Shown: piece after piece, positions 40,078 to 49,036 of the stretch
How positions within the stretch are numbered: the first letter of the stretch is position 1
How the letters are laid out: every line of letters begins with the position of its first letter
IMG/VR virus record: IMGVR_UViG_3300030090_000465
Coordinates: 1-53,098 of that record
Strand: one strand, 5' to 3'
DNA length: 53,098 bases
DNA from: a virus
The notes under the pieces: generated by a model
Seen by the model: the letters and a program-made list of their open reading frames with translations, nothing else
Told to the model about the DNA's origin: nothing
The model's database searches: none
Program-made: the position numbers and the translations under genes

Positions 40078-40668
40078 TTAGTTCCTTCCTAATAGACTAT
40101 TAATGTCATCTTCAACAGCTTGATCAGGTTGTGCTAATAAACTAGCAACTTCTATATTTTCTAAATCTTCTTTTATCTCTGTAGGTAATACTCCTGCCGG
40201 AATAGTATCTTTTCTAGCAGCTTCAGCTAATTTTCTTAGCTTATCTTTTTTCATATCTACATTAAACATTTGAACTTCTTCATCTGAATCTTCATCTTCG
40301 CCATCATAAATTATAGGGTCTATATCATTTCTTTCGCATAGTGCTAGTAACATATAACATAAAGGTTCAGCTAGTATCATCATAAGATCAGGATTCCATT
40401 TACCTTCTGTAAATCCTTGAAATAATAATACTTGAGATATTTCCATTAAAGGAGTTCCTTTTGCTGTCATATCCATTAAAGATGAGTACGCATCTCGTTG
40501 AGTTATTATATTTAATAAGTATCTAAGACTTTCATCTAGATTTACAAACTCTGGAGGTTTTTCCCAAGGCCACGGATTATCAGGATCGCTAGTTAAACTT
40601 TGACCGGGAATTGATCTATTTAAAGAAACTCTAGAGTCTATAGGATTATCCATTCTCTGCATTGCCAT
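40078..40668 (-). CDS. Late structural-region protein, 196 aa
   Basis: An acidic protein (DGEDEDSDEEVQMFNVD) with a helical middle (LRYLLNIITQRDAYSSLMDM). Neighbours suggest a virion or assembly role. Function not recognised. Confidence 0.65.
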   Translation of the reverse strand: MAMQRMDNPIDSRVSLNRSIPGQSLTSDPDNPWPWEKPPEFVNLDESLRYLLNIITQRDAYSSLMDMTAKGTPLMEISQVLLFQGFTEGKWNPDLMMILAEPLCYMLLALCERNDIDPIIYDGEDEDSDEEVQMFNVDMKKDKLRKLAEAARKDTIPAGVLPTEIKEDLENIEVASLLAQPDQAVEDDINSLLGRN

Positions 40669-40679
40669 TATAAACTCCT

Positions 40680-41810
40680 TTAAGATAATCTATAAAATGC
40701 TTGTAAGTCAGCAGCGTAAGTATTAGAACCATCATATAAACCTGTAGCTTTTGGTTGTCTTAAAGAAGCTGCTAAGAATTGATCGCCTCCTATACCATAG
40801 TCTACTGCTCCACCTGCACCAGATACTTGAACAGTTCCGGCATCAACTGTATAACCAATATTAGGAGGTTCAGGAGCCGGGCCTGTTGCTAAATTAGTTA
40901 TTCCTTGTACTGCCATAGTTTTTGCAGCACTAACGCCTACATCTTTAGCAAAACCACCTACTGTAGTATCAAAAAAGCCACCTACTGCATCTTCTACTGG
41001 AGGGCTTGGCATTTTAAAAGGTACATCTACAGTTGGAGTAGGTATTATTTTTTCTCCAGTTAATAGGTTTGTATCAGGACTTAATGCTTTATCTAACAAA
41101 GAAGACCTCGGTGTTGTTGCTTGAGCTATTGAAGACCTATTAATTAAAGATGGGCCTTGTACAACATTAGAAATATTATCCATATCTAAATTTATAACTT
41201 GTCCATCAATATTGCCCCAATCAGATATTTGAGGATTCATTTTTTTAATACTATCTACAGAATGATAAGCACTATCTGATATACTTTGTAATGTTGTATT
41301 TGAACCTGCGGTTATGCTAGATTTAAAAGGGTCTAAAATTTTATTAGCATTTGCGGTTATATCTGTAGTTACTTTGCCCCAAGCTTCTGAAAAAGTACTA
41401 GAACCCACATCTCCAAATCCAAATTTAGTAGGGTCTAAACCTAATTTATTTAAACCTGTTTTAGTAAATTCTTTTAAAAAACTTCCTATTCCTTCTGTAA
41501 TAGTTCCAAAAGCATTTTTACCTGCGGTTATAAACTTACCTGCTTTACCTATTACAAATTGTGAGCCTTTAAGTACAGCATTTCCGATTGGCCCCATAGC
41601 TTTTAAAGCTCCTGCTGCTATACCTCCCATGCCTTTAAACATAGAACTAAGCATAGGCCCGACCCCCGGAATAAACATTAAAGCTATTTGACCAACAATG
41701 CCAATCTTATTCATAAACTTGCCAACGCCTTTAACAACTTTTTTAATACCCCTACCAATTTTCTTAAAGACATTTTTAACACCTTTAAATATTTTTTTAA
41801 AGAATCCCAT
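40680..41810 (-). CDS. Internal virion protein with membrane-active N-terminus, 376 aa
   Basis: Residues 1-45 are Lys/Phe/Gly amphipathic repeats (GFFKKIFKGVKNVFKKIGR...), followed by hydrophobic glycine-rich segments (IALMFIPGVGPMLSSMFKGMGGIAAGALKAMG). This resembles membrane-inserting ejection proteins of marine podoviruses. It could help form the DNA-delivery channel. Remaining part is Ser/Thr/Gly rich. Confidence 0.65.
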   Translation of the reverse strand: MGFFKKIFKGVKNVFKKIGRGIKKVVKGVGKFMNKIGIVGQIALMFIPGVGPMLSSMFKGMGGIAAGALKAMGPIGNAVLKGSQFVIGKAGKFITAGKNAFGTITEGIGSFLKEFTKTGLNKLGLDPTKFGFGDVGSSTFSEAWGKVTTDITANANKILDPFKSSITAGSNTTLQSISDSAYHSVDSIKKMNPQISDWGNIDGQVINLDMDNISNVVQGPSLINRSSIAQATTPRSSLLDKALSPDTNLLTGEKIIPTPTVDVPFKMPSPPVEDAVGGFFDTTVGGFAKDVGVSAAKTMAVQGITNLATGPAPEPPNIGYTVDAGTVQVSGAGGAVDYGIGGDQFLAASLRQPKATGLYDGSNTYAADLQAFYRLS

Positions 41811-41819
41811 TGTTTTCTC

Positions 41820-44800
41820 CTAGCTAACTACTTTGTTTTTAATAAGATCAAGAATTGGACTAATGCCGTCTGCTCCTTTACCGCCTACATCATTTGAAAT
41901 TGCTGTAGCATAAAGAGTTGTTGTTCTTTGTTCATCATTTTCATATGCCTGTCTTAAATAAGCTGCTTCATCTCTAAGTTCTTGCCAAATAAAATTTTGA
42001 TCGGCTGCTGAAATTTGAAAAGCTTTAGCTGCATTTTCTTGGTTAGCTGCATTTGTAGCTGCTGTATCAATCGTATTAGCTTGTCTACGCCATTGTATAT
42101 TAGATTGCTCTATAGCTTGAGCATTAGCAGCGTTCCATTGTTCTCGTTGTAAATCATACTGTTCATTAAAACTATCAATCTGTACTTTAATTTGATTGTT
42201 AAACTTAGCAGCATCTATAGCGTTACCTGCGTTTACTGCTGCTACTCTATTTTCTTCAGCAGTATTAAACTGAGCCATAGCATTTGTTTGACTTGTATTA
42301 AACTGTTCAATTTGTGTAGCTAAACTTTCATTAAACTGATTAACTTGATTATCTGATGTAGCATTAAATTGTCTAGCTGCATTAGTAGCTGCCTGATCAG
42401 ATAATAGTCTTTGTTGCTCTACTTGCGTATCAAGTATTAATGCTTGTTGCTCATTACTTAAATTAGCCATATCTCTACTTAAAAAGTTTTGAGCTTGAGT
42501 AATAGCTAGTCTAGTTCTTTGATCGGCTGTAGCAACATCTAGTCCTGCAAGTGCTGTAGCATTTTGCATAACAGCTTGTTGTCTTGCATTAAAGTCTGTT
42601 ATTGTTGCAGTTTGCATAAAACGACTATTAGCTAGTTCAACCTGCTGTGCATCATTAAACTTAGTTAAATCCATTCGGGCTACTGTAGCTGCATTATTAA
42701 CTGCACGTTGTTGATCTGCACTTAATAAAGCTACTCCCATTCTTTCGGCTATTCTAGCTTGAGCTAAATTAGTCTGCATCCTAGAATTTAAATTAGCTAA
42801 TTCAGTTTGTTGGGCTGCTGATAAATTTTGAGCATCAGCTTGGTTTAAAGCTGTTAAATTAGCTAGTCTTGTTTGTTGATCACTACTAAGATTAGCAAGC
42901 TCCATTTGTTGAGCGAACCCTGCATTTCTAGACAAGAAGTCTGCTGCTACTTGCATCTCAGCAAGACGCTCTTGATTTTCAGCAGTCATGTTTTGCTGTT
43001 CTGTTTGATTCTTTATTTGTAAGTTAGCAAGTTCTATTTGCTGTTCATTACCTAAGTTTTGTGATCTAGATGCAGCTTCATTCTGTGCATTAAGTTCAGC
43101 AGTTCTTTGTTGGTTCTGAAGATTCTGTAGTCTAACTTGCTGCTGTTGATTAGCAGATAAAGTATCTCTCTCTTGATTAAACTGACTTTGAAGAACATTT
43201 AAGTTCTGTGCAAACTGCGCTGACTGTGACTCTGCTGTTTGACGATTTGCTAAGTTATTCATTCTTCTAGTAGCATCTAACTGTGATCTTTGTAGATTAG
43301 CTTGTTGCTCATTAGAAAGATTTTGTGCTGCTCTAGTCTGTAAAGCCTGTGCATTACTTTGGGCTATAGGTATAGCACTTTGTATAACAGCATTAAATAA
43401 AGCATCTCGTCCTACCGTAGAAGCATCTATGCCTCGTTGAGTCATGTTTTGATTAACAGCATCATAAGCAGGTCTAGCCCATGTAGGTATATTACCAGAC
43501 TCCATACCTGCTAAAAGTGTTTCCATCTGTGAAGATACTAAAGCTTCTTGAGGTAACGCTGCTACTGCTGCAATAACTTCAGGAGTTTCATTGTCTATCT
43601 GTGCTTCTACTTTAGCGGGGTCTTCTACTATAGTCCTTGCTAAGTTAGTGGGAATGTTAGCTGTCTGTGCAGTAAACTGAACTGCTGCATCTTTAGCTGC
43701 AACTCCTGTAACTTCTCTACGTTTATAAGATTCATAGTCTATAGTGTCTGTAATTCTAGCAGCATCACCTGTAGCTGATGTACCTGTTATAGCTTCTCTA
43801 GTTTGTTTTTCAGCTTCTTTAGTTGGTGAAAGAGTAGTCATTCCTCTTGGTTCTACTTTTTCTACGAACGCAGCATCAGACAAATTAACATCTGTTGTTC
43901 TTCTGCCTAATCCAGTTTTTAATTGTTCTGCACTAAACTGTGCTGCTTGCGCTCTTTCAGTTAGTTGATTAATTTCATCTACTGTAATAGGTGGTCTATT
44001 TCTATTTTGTGCAAACTGTGGACTGTTTAAAACATTTACTAAAGCTGCGTTATAGTTTGCAGGAGTTACTGTACCTGCTTTAGCTGCTTGATCTACAGTA
44101 GCCTTTGCTGCTGTAAAAGCTGACGTAGATACTCCTGTAGGTGCTGTTATGTCTTCAAAGTCTGATACTGCCTCTACATCTGCATCTGCTGTTATACCTG
44201 TACTTGGATCAATATTTGCTGCTATTCTATCATCAAATAATAAATTAGGATCAACTCTTTGATAATCAGATATAAAAGCTCCCGGTGCTGTAGTACCATC
44301 TGCTTTTGTTGCAGTATCAACAGCAGCCATTTGTGCTTGTTGCGCTCTATCTAACAATTTAGGTCTGGTAGCTGCTTGAACTCCTCCTGCAAACGGAGCA
44401 GGAATATCAGTAGTACCTGTGTCTGCTACTTGATTTTGTCTAGCTAGTTCTGCCTCTACTTGTGCTACAGTAGCTCCAAACTTATCAGCAGCTTGGGCTG
44501 AAGTTATTGTTCCTGCATTAAGAGCATCAACTACTTGTTGTGTTTCAGCCGGAGTATATCTACCATCGGCAGGTATAGCTGCTATAGTAGAATCAGTAAT
44601 AGGTGGAATGGTAGAAGTTGTAGCCGGAGCAGGTGCAGGTGCAGGTGCAGCTTGAGTATTAGCAGCAGCTTGAGCAGCAGGAGGTGTATAGCCTGAAGCT
44701 GTATTAATAGCTGCTAAGTTTTGATTAACATAATCTTCAGTAACACCATACTCTTTTGCAAGATCAGCAGCAGTTCTTGTACCTGCATTAAGATCAGCAA

Positions 44801-45014
44801 CAGCTTTATCTATATCTGCCTGAGTAAAAGATTTAGTAGGTACATTACTAGGTTGAGGCTGTGTAGCTGTAGGCGTAGTTCTTGTATTAACATTTGAGTC
44901 AATAGCTCCAAGAGCTTCTTGCCTATCTTCATCAGTCATACCACCAATTTGATAAGAAACTCTACCACCTTTACGATAGTCTACTCTGTTCTTGTATGCT
45001 CTTTTTCTAGCCAT
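41820..45014 (-). CDS. Gln/Asn/Ala-rich repeat virion protein, 1064 aa
   Basis: N-terminal basic segment with GGRVSYQIGGMTDEDRQ, then two copies of a ~38-residue helix-turn-helix-like module (residues ~63-100 ADLNAGTRTAADLAKEYGVT; ~152-190 DALNAGTITSAQAADKFGAT) joined by Pro/Ala linkers. Residues ~560-1000 are a long helical array rich in Gln, Asn, Ala and Leu (repeats of QQxELANLNxxxQTxLA), with few charged residues. It is probably a rod or tape-like internal virion component. Exact role not known. Confidence 0.7.
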   Translation of the reverse strand: MARKRAYKNRVDYRKGGRVSYQIGGMTDEDRQEALGAIDSNVNTRTTPTATQPQPSNVPTKSFTQADIDKAVADLNAGTRTAADLAKEYGVTEDYVNQNLAAINTASGYTPPAAQAAANTQAAPAPAPAPATTSTIPPITDSTIAAIPADGRYTPAETQQVVDALNAGTITSAQAADKFGATVAQVEAELARQNQVADTGTTDIPAPFAGGVQAATRPKLLDRAQQAQMAAVDTATKADGTTAPGAFISDYQRVDPNLLFDDRIAANIDPSTGITADADVEAVSDFEDITAPTGVSTSAFTAAKATVDQAAKAGTVTPANYNAALVNVLNSPQFAQNRNRPPITVDEINQLTERAQAAQFSAEQLKTGLGRRTTDVNLSDAAFVEKVEPRGMTTLSPTKEAEKQTREAITGTSATGDAARITDTIDYESYKRREVTGVAAKDAAVQFTAQTANIPTNLARTIVEDPAKVEAQIDNETPEVIAAVAALPQEALVSSQMETLLAGMESGNIPTWARPAYDAVNQNMTQRGIDASTVGRDALFNAVIQSAIPIAQSNAQALQTRAAQNLSNEQQANLQRSQLDATRRMNNLANRQTAESQSAQFAQNLNVLQSQFNQERDTLSANQQQQVRLQNLQNQQRTAELNAQNEAASRSQNLGNEQQIELANLQIKNQTEQQNMTAENQERLAEMQVAADFLSRNAGFAQQMELANLSSDQQTRLANLTALNQADAQNLSAAQQTELANLNSRMQTNLAQARIAERMGVALLSADQQRAVNNAATVARMDLTKFNDAQQVELANSRFMQTATITDFNARQQAVMQNATALAGLDVATADQRTRLAITQAQNFLSRDMANLSNEQQALILDTQVEQQRLLSDQAATNAARQFNATSDNQVNQFNESLATQIEQFNTSQTNAMAQFNTAEENRVAAVNAGNAIDAAKFNNQIKVQIDSFNEQYDLQREQWNAANAQAIEQSNIQWRRQANTIDTAATNAANQENAAKAFQISAADQNFIWQELRDEAAYLRQAYENDEQRTTTLYATAISNDVGGKGADGISPILDLIKNKVVS

Positions 45015-45016
45015 AA

Positions 45017-45424
45017 TTATTTCTCTCTTTGAACACCTTTAACCTTTTCAAAGGTTCTTAGTCCACCTAGACCAAGCATACCTAGAAGAACAGGCATCAT
45101 AGTTTGTAAGTCAATTAATGGTATAACTATATCTGTGTCAGCTAATGCTAATGCAAAGTTAGCAAATGGGATTATAAGAAAGTTACCAACCATACCTAAA
45201 CAACAAGACCATCCTATAGCCGGACGCCATCCTGCTACAAATAAACTGTTATGTGCTGCTTCAGTTTTATTTATTTCTAATTGAGCTTGTATAGTTTCTT
45301 GAGCATGACGTTCGCTCATAGTTGCTATTTCATGTGCCAACAGTGAACGCTGATCTTTATCTTCTACAAACTTATCTAAGATGCTTGATACAGGCCCAAT
45401 TAATTTATCTACAAGTCCAATCAT
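45017..45424 (-). CDS. 3TM-type holin
   Basis: A 135-residue membrane protein with 'NSLFVAGWRPAIGWSCCLGM', the signature of the three-transmembrane holin family (GTA_holin_3TM type), preceded by a charged helix with 'LAHEIATMSERHAQETIQAQLEINKTEA'. It would form the inner-membrane hole that releases the endolysin. Confidence 0.82.
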   Translation of the reverse strand: MIGLVDKLIGPVSSILDKFVEDKDQRSLLAHEIATMSERHAQETIQAQLEINKTEAAHNSLFVAGWRPAIGWSCCLGMVGNFLIIPFANFALALADTDIVIPLIDLQTMMPVLLGMLGLGGLRTFEKVKGVQREK

Positions 45425-45437
45425 AATTTATATCCTT

Positions 45438-45593
45438 TTAAATTGCTATTGCGATTCCAAGAAGTATAACGACTACAACACCTGCATAGACTAATACTCT
45501 ATTATCTAAATTAGAGGGCGAGTCTAGTTTATCTTTAGTGCGTGTTAAAAATCCTTGAAGTTTTTCTAGTAGTGCGTGTAGTGCTGTCAACAT
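45438..45593 (-). CDS. Small membrane protein, 51 aa
   Basis: ATG 45593 behind GGGGAGAATAACT, to TAA 45438. A soluble N-terminal half (MLTALHALLEKLQGFLTRTK) and one C-terminal membrane helix (VLVYAGVVVVILLGIAIAI). Sits between the holin and another membrane protein, so a lysis accessory is plausible. Confidence 0.7.
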   Translation of the reverse strand: MLTALHALLEKLQGFLTRTKDKLDSPSNLDNRVLVYAGVVVVILLGIAIAI

Positions 45594-45595
45594 AG

Positions 45596-45835
45596 TTATT
45601 CTCCCCATCCCATGTAAATACCAACCGCTAGTGCAGTCAGTAACGCTGTTGTTACCATTCTAGCTATAGTCTGTCCTACTGTAGTTTTAGTAGCTCTCCA
45701 AGAGTCTAGTAAACTTCTAAGTTCTTTAACATCGTCATAGGCTTCTTCATCAGACAAACCTACTTCTTTGAGAGCTTCTTTAGCTCCCTCTTGGGCTGCT
45801 TTATGTATAAGTAATTCTAATTCCTGTTCAGTCAT
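45596..45835 (-). CDS. Small membrane protein resembling DUF6127, 79 aa
   Basis: Start ATG 45835 (MTEQELELLIHKAAQEGAKE) chosen because it follows the upstream stop and a GGAAG site; a longer in-frame start would overlap more. Helical charged N-terminus, then one membrane segment (TTALLTALAVGIYMGW). The pattern resembles DUF6127 proteins of alphaproteobacterial phages (unverified). Part of the holin group. Confidence 0.72.
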   Translation of the reverse strand: MTEQELELLIHKAAQEGAKEALKEVGLSDEEAYDDVKELRSLLDSWRATKTTVGQTIARMVTTALLTALAVGIYMGWGE

Positions 45836-45837
45836 GA

Positions 45838-46131
45838 TTAACACTTCCACCGTTTTCTTGCTTGACGTAACCTAGAATTAGGATTCTTAGCTGCTTTTGG
45901 AAACTTTTTCATCTGCCCCGCAGAACGAGCACAGAACGACTTACGCCTCTTTGCGTCCTTACTACCTTTCTTAACCTTGCCCGTAACTGCTGTTTGCAAC
46001 TTAGAGCCGGGATTGTCTCTACGGTATTTAGCCACACCCTTCTTGGTCATACCTGCACCAGATTTAGTTGGACGCTTATGACCACCTTTAATGGTGTGGC
46101 CTTTCATAGACCCTTTTTTCTTAGTTGCCAT
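45838..46131 (-). CDS. Highly basic small protein, 97 aa
   Basis: Start ATG 46131 behind GAGGATAAGTAGT. Very Lys/Arg rich; C-terminal 'RKSFCARSAGQMKKFPKAAK...NSRLRQARKRWKC' is a conserved marine phage pattern (DUF6321-like in my memory, unverified). Probably a virion or DNA-associated protein. Confidence 0.75.
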   Translation of the reverse strand: MATKKKGSMKGHTIKGGHKRPTKSGAGMTKKGVAKYRRDNPGSKLQTAVTGKVKKGSKDAKRRKSFCARSAGQMKKFPKAAKNPNSRLRQARKRWKC

Positions 46132-46132
46132 A

Positions 46133-46321
46133 CTACTTATCCTCACTAAATGATAAAAGTTCAATAGTTATATTAGTTTTATAAACATCTAAAAGACCTA
46201 TGATAGCTTCAAGAGGTACACCTCTATCTGCTTGAGTAACAAGATAATCTACTAGTTCTTTAGTAGCAGTTTCAATTAATTTATCTTTATTTTTAGGATT
46301 TAAATAAACAATGTTTTCCAT
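46133..46321 (-). CDS. Small hypothetical protein, 62 aa
   Basis: Start ATG 46321 (MENIVYLNPKNKDKLIETAT), spaced from AAGGTGG; the longer frame overlaps the preceding gene. Acidic and helical, function not recognised. Confidence 0.65.
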   Translation of the reverse strand: MENIVYLNPKNKDKLIETATKELVDYLVTQADRGVPLEAIIGLLDVYKTNITIELLSFSEDK

Positions 46322-46322
46322 A

Positions 46323-46520
46323 CTATTTGTACCACCTTGAGTCTTCATCAACATTAATATGCTGACAATGAGCTTTAATGTCTGGGTATTGCGGTTGATT
46401 ATTTAATCTTTGAGCAAAGTACAAACATCTGTCTATATCTTGAAAGCAAAGAGCTTGATCACAAGTTTGGTCTACTCTTTGATCACCTATAGTAACTATT
46501 AAAATAAATAAAACTTTCAT
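46323..46520 (-). CDS. Small Cys-rich, possibly secreted protein, 65 aa
   Basis: Hydrophobic start MKVLFILIVTIG, then four cysteines (CDQALC, C near 32, C near 53). May be exported with disulphides; function not recognised. Confidence 0.6.
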   Translation of the reverse strand: MKVLFILIVTIGDQRVDQTCDQALCFQDIDRCLYFAQRLNNQPQYPDIKAHCQHINVDEDSRWYK

Positions 46521-46522
46521 AG

Positions 46523-47023
46523 TTACTCAGGCTTTTCAGGCCATGTAATATCGTGGGGAAATCCTGATTGACTTGGAACATCTCTAAGAGCTTGTCTATA
46601 AGTAGCCCAATCAGAAGACATTGTAACATCTGATAGTCCTATCCAATCTGTTTCAGCTAATAAATTATTACGAGTTAATCTATTTTTTTCAGCAGCATTA
46701 GCATCTAATGTAGCTTGATAAGCTTCTTCATGTTCTGCCTTAGTTGTTGTCACACCATCAACAGTAGTGTCAGCAAACATATCTTGCTCAATCCAAGCCT
46801 GTACCCATTGGTCTTTAGCATTTTGCTCAACACCATTTCGTACAACTTTTTTATAAGCTCCGCTTGGTGTAGGTTGTGGAGTTTCAAAAACTACGTCAAC
46901 TCCTAAAGTTTCATATACACCCTCTCCCCATACTTTAGGCATAGACATATTTTTATTAGCTGCTATAAGTTCTTCTTTAGTTTTTATACTTCCGTCTGAT
47001 TTAAGACGATATTCATTTGCCAT
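46523..47023 (-). CDS. Tail fibre assembly chaperone-like protein, 166 aa
   Basis: The C-terminal ~50 residues (RNNLLAETDWIGLSDVTMSS...YRQALRDVPSQSGFPHDITW) match the phage tail assembly chaperone domain (XkdW/APC type), often encoded just after fibres. The N-terminal half carries a different module. A paralogous domain is found at 50099-50389. It likely helps fold or attach the 665-aa fibre encoded just upstream. Confidence 0.75.
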   Translation of the reverse strand: MANEYRLKSDGSIKTKEELIAANKNMSMPKVWGEGVYETLGVDVVFETPQPTPSGAYKKVVRNGVEQNAKDQWVQAWIEQDMFADTTVDGVTTTKAEHEEAYQATLDANAAEKNRLTRNNLLAETDWIGLSDVTMSSDWATYRQALRDVPSQSGFPHDITWPEKPE

Positions 47024-47032
47024 TGTTGTCTC

Positions 47033-49030
47033 CTACGAAAAAGCTAAAAATATATATGTGCCAGAGGTGAAGCTGGATGTTAGGGTAAATCCTGACGAAA
47101 GCGGGTCTATATAATCTGTATTTGTAGTCTCTGCATTATCCTTATTATTTACAAGAAAATAAGGATCATTACCACTTACAATGCCTCTTGCTGTATCCCA
47201 GACATACCAATCACCTGTTGAATCATAACGCTTCACCATTACCCATCTAGCTCCGCTACTAAATCCGCAATCCACATCAGTTGAACCAGAATGAGATACT
47301 GAGCCGACTTTTGATACTCCGGCTAATGTAGCAAATAATTGTACAGACGTAGGTTCAGTAGCAGCATTATTAAGATATTGATTTAAAGTAAATTGTGTTG
47401 AAGAGACTGATCCAAAATGCCCTGAATAATCAGCAAAAGCACTATTAGCATTTAGTCGTAAATATCCTTCAGAAGACCCTTGTGAACTATGATAAACGTA
47501 CCAATCTTTACCAAAACTACTACCACTATAAGATATATATTTCATAATTATCATTTCAGGAGTAACACCTAAAGCATGATCATGTGTTTTTGCTCCTGAA
47601 CCAGTTCCATACACTATATGATGAGCAAAAACTTTTGGAGCTGTCTTAAATGCGTAACTTATTGAAGTAGTGTCATCAATATATGTACTACTAAATTTAT
47701 TTTGTTCCTCACTAAAAACAAATGCGTTAGCAGTATCTCCAAAAGTACCATTACTATTTAGAGATGCTCCTCTGTTATAACCAATTTGTCTAGAATACAT
47801 ATATCTTTCGTTGCCAGAATTTTGAGTTTGTCTAAGTATCCAAGCAACATCAACATTAAAACCTGCACTATGGGTATCATTACTAGAATTTGTATTTTTT
47901 AAACGTGAAAATACTTCAGTACCGGCTTCAGGTGTTTTCATTCTGCCTCTAATTGCCATGTAAACATAAGTTGAGCCAGAATTACTTACATTTGACTCAT
48001 TCATAACAAAGCCTGTACTTGTTAATCTACCTCTGTATGAATTGTTATCTTCATCTTCGTTTGAGTTCCAAAACAATGTATGTTGGTCATATCCTGTTCC
48101 TGTCCATTGTCTTGTAGTATCAAAAATATTCCAAGAATTAGCCTGAGAATTTCCTGAATCATTACCAGTACTTCTTTTTATCATTAACCATTGTGGTTCA
48201 AATCCAACATCTACCGTTACATCTGTTGTACCATTTCCATTATAATAACCACACTTTATAATAGCTTCATCGCCATCATCACCAAAAATTTGACTATCTG
48301 AATCACCTTGACCTGCAAATAAATACGCAATATAGGTTGCCCCATTTTGATTTGTATCATCAACCCGACTTCCCTGACCTAAAGTAAAATTACTAGCGTT
48401 CCCATTTGCATCGTAAAATGCCGCATTATCACCACCAGTGTTAGTAAAAGCTGCGTCAGTATTTAGAACACCGTAGCTATAACTAAGTTGACTATATCTG
48501 TGCCAAACTCTCCAAGCAGCACTAGAATCTGTTCGCTTTACCATAATCATTCCGGGTTTACACCCAAGATTGTGACTTATCGTTCTAGCTGAACTGCCAT
48601 TGCCAGTGTAAGTAACAATATCAAAAAATCCTTCTTGTTTAAGAAATGTCCAAGCTACCATATTTTCATTATTATTATTTGCAGCAGCAGCATAATTATC
48701 ACCAACTGTAAAACCATTTGAATTAAATTGATAAAGTCCTGCTGTTCCACCACCGCCTGAATCGTCTTGATTACCTCCTGTCGCATTTGAAATTAACGCT
48801 TTTTGAACACCTCTTTCAGTATCATAAAGACTATTACTTCCACTTGTACTTCTAGGTTTTGCCCAAACAAGCCCACCTGTACCTGACAAATCCATTCCAT
48901 TATTTATAGATTGTGTAGTAGAACCATTACCTTTATAAAGATGTATGTTAAAAACATCTTCTACATAAACTGGATCACCACCGGCAGAACCCGCAGCAGC
49001 GTGTAATAATTTTTTAGCTGATCCTGACAT
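47033..49030 (-). CDS. Tail fibre/receptor-binding protein with repeated domains, 665 aa
   Basis: Beta-rich, with three or more copies of a module seen as 'TGNGSSARTISHNLGCKPGMIMVKRTD', 'NGNGTTDVTVDVGFEPQWLMIKRS', and 'GTGSGAKTHDHALGVTPEMIIMKY', followed by Trp/Tyr/Gly text. This is the DUF7483-like fibre module of marine phages (name from memory). Repeats give a modular adhesin. Followed by its probable chaperone at 46523. Confidence 0.8.
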   Translation of the reverse strand: MSGSAKKLLHAAAGSAGGDPVYVEDVFNIHLYKGNGSTTQSINNGMDLSGTGGLVWAKPRSTSGSNSLYDTERGVQKALISNATGGNQDDSGGGGTAGLYQFNSNGFTVGDNYAAAANNNNENMVAWTFLKQEGFFDIVTYTGNGSSARTISHNLGCKPGMIMVKRTDSSAAWRVWHRYSQLSYSYGVLNTDAAFTNTGGDNAAFYDANGNASNFTLGQGSRVDDTNQNGATYIAYLFAGQGDSDSQIFGDDGDEAIIKCGYYNGNGTTDVTVDVGFEPQWLMIKRSTGNDSGNSQANSWNIFDTTRQWTGTGYDQHTLFWNSNEDEDNNSYRGRLTSTGFVMNESNVSNSGSTYVYMAIRGRMKTPEAGTEVFSRLKNTNSSNDTHSAGFNVDVAWILRQTQNSGNERYMYSRQIGYNRGASLNSNGTFGDTANAFVFSEEQNKFSSTYIDDTTSISYAFKTAPKVFAHHIVYGTGSGAKTHDHALGVTPEMIIMKYISYSGSSFGKDWYVYHSSQGSSEGYLRLNANSAFADYSGHFGSVSSTQFTLNQYLNNAATEPTSVQLFATLAGVSKVGSVSHSGSTDVDCGFSSGARWVMVKRYDSTGDWYVWDTARGIVSGNDPYFLVNNKDNAETTNTDYIDPLSSGFTLTSSFTSGTYIFLAFS

Positions 49031-49036
49031 ACTATT

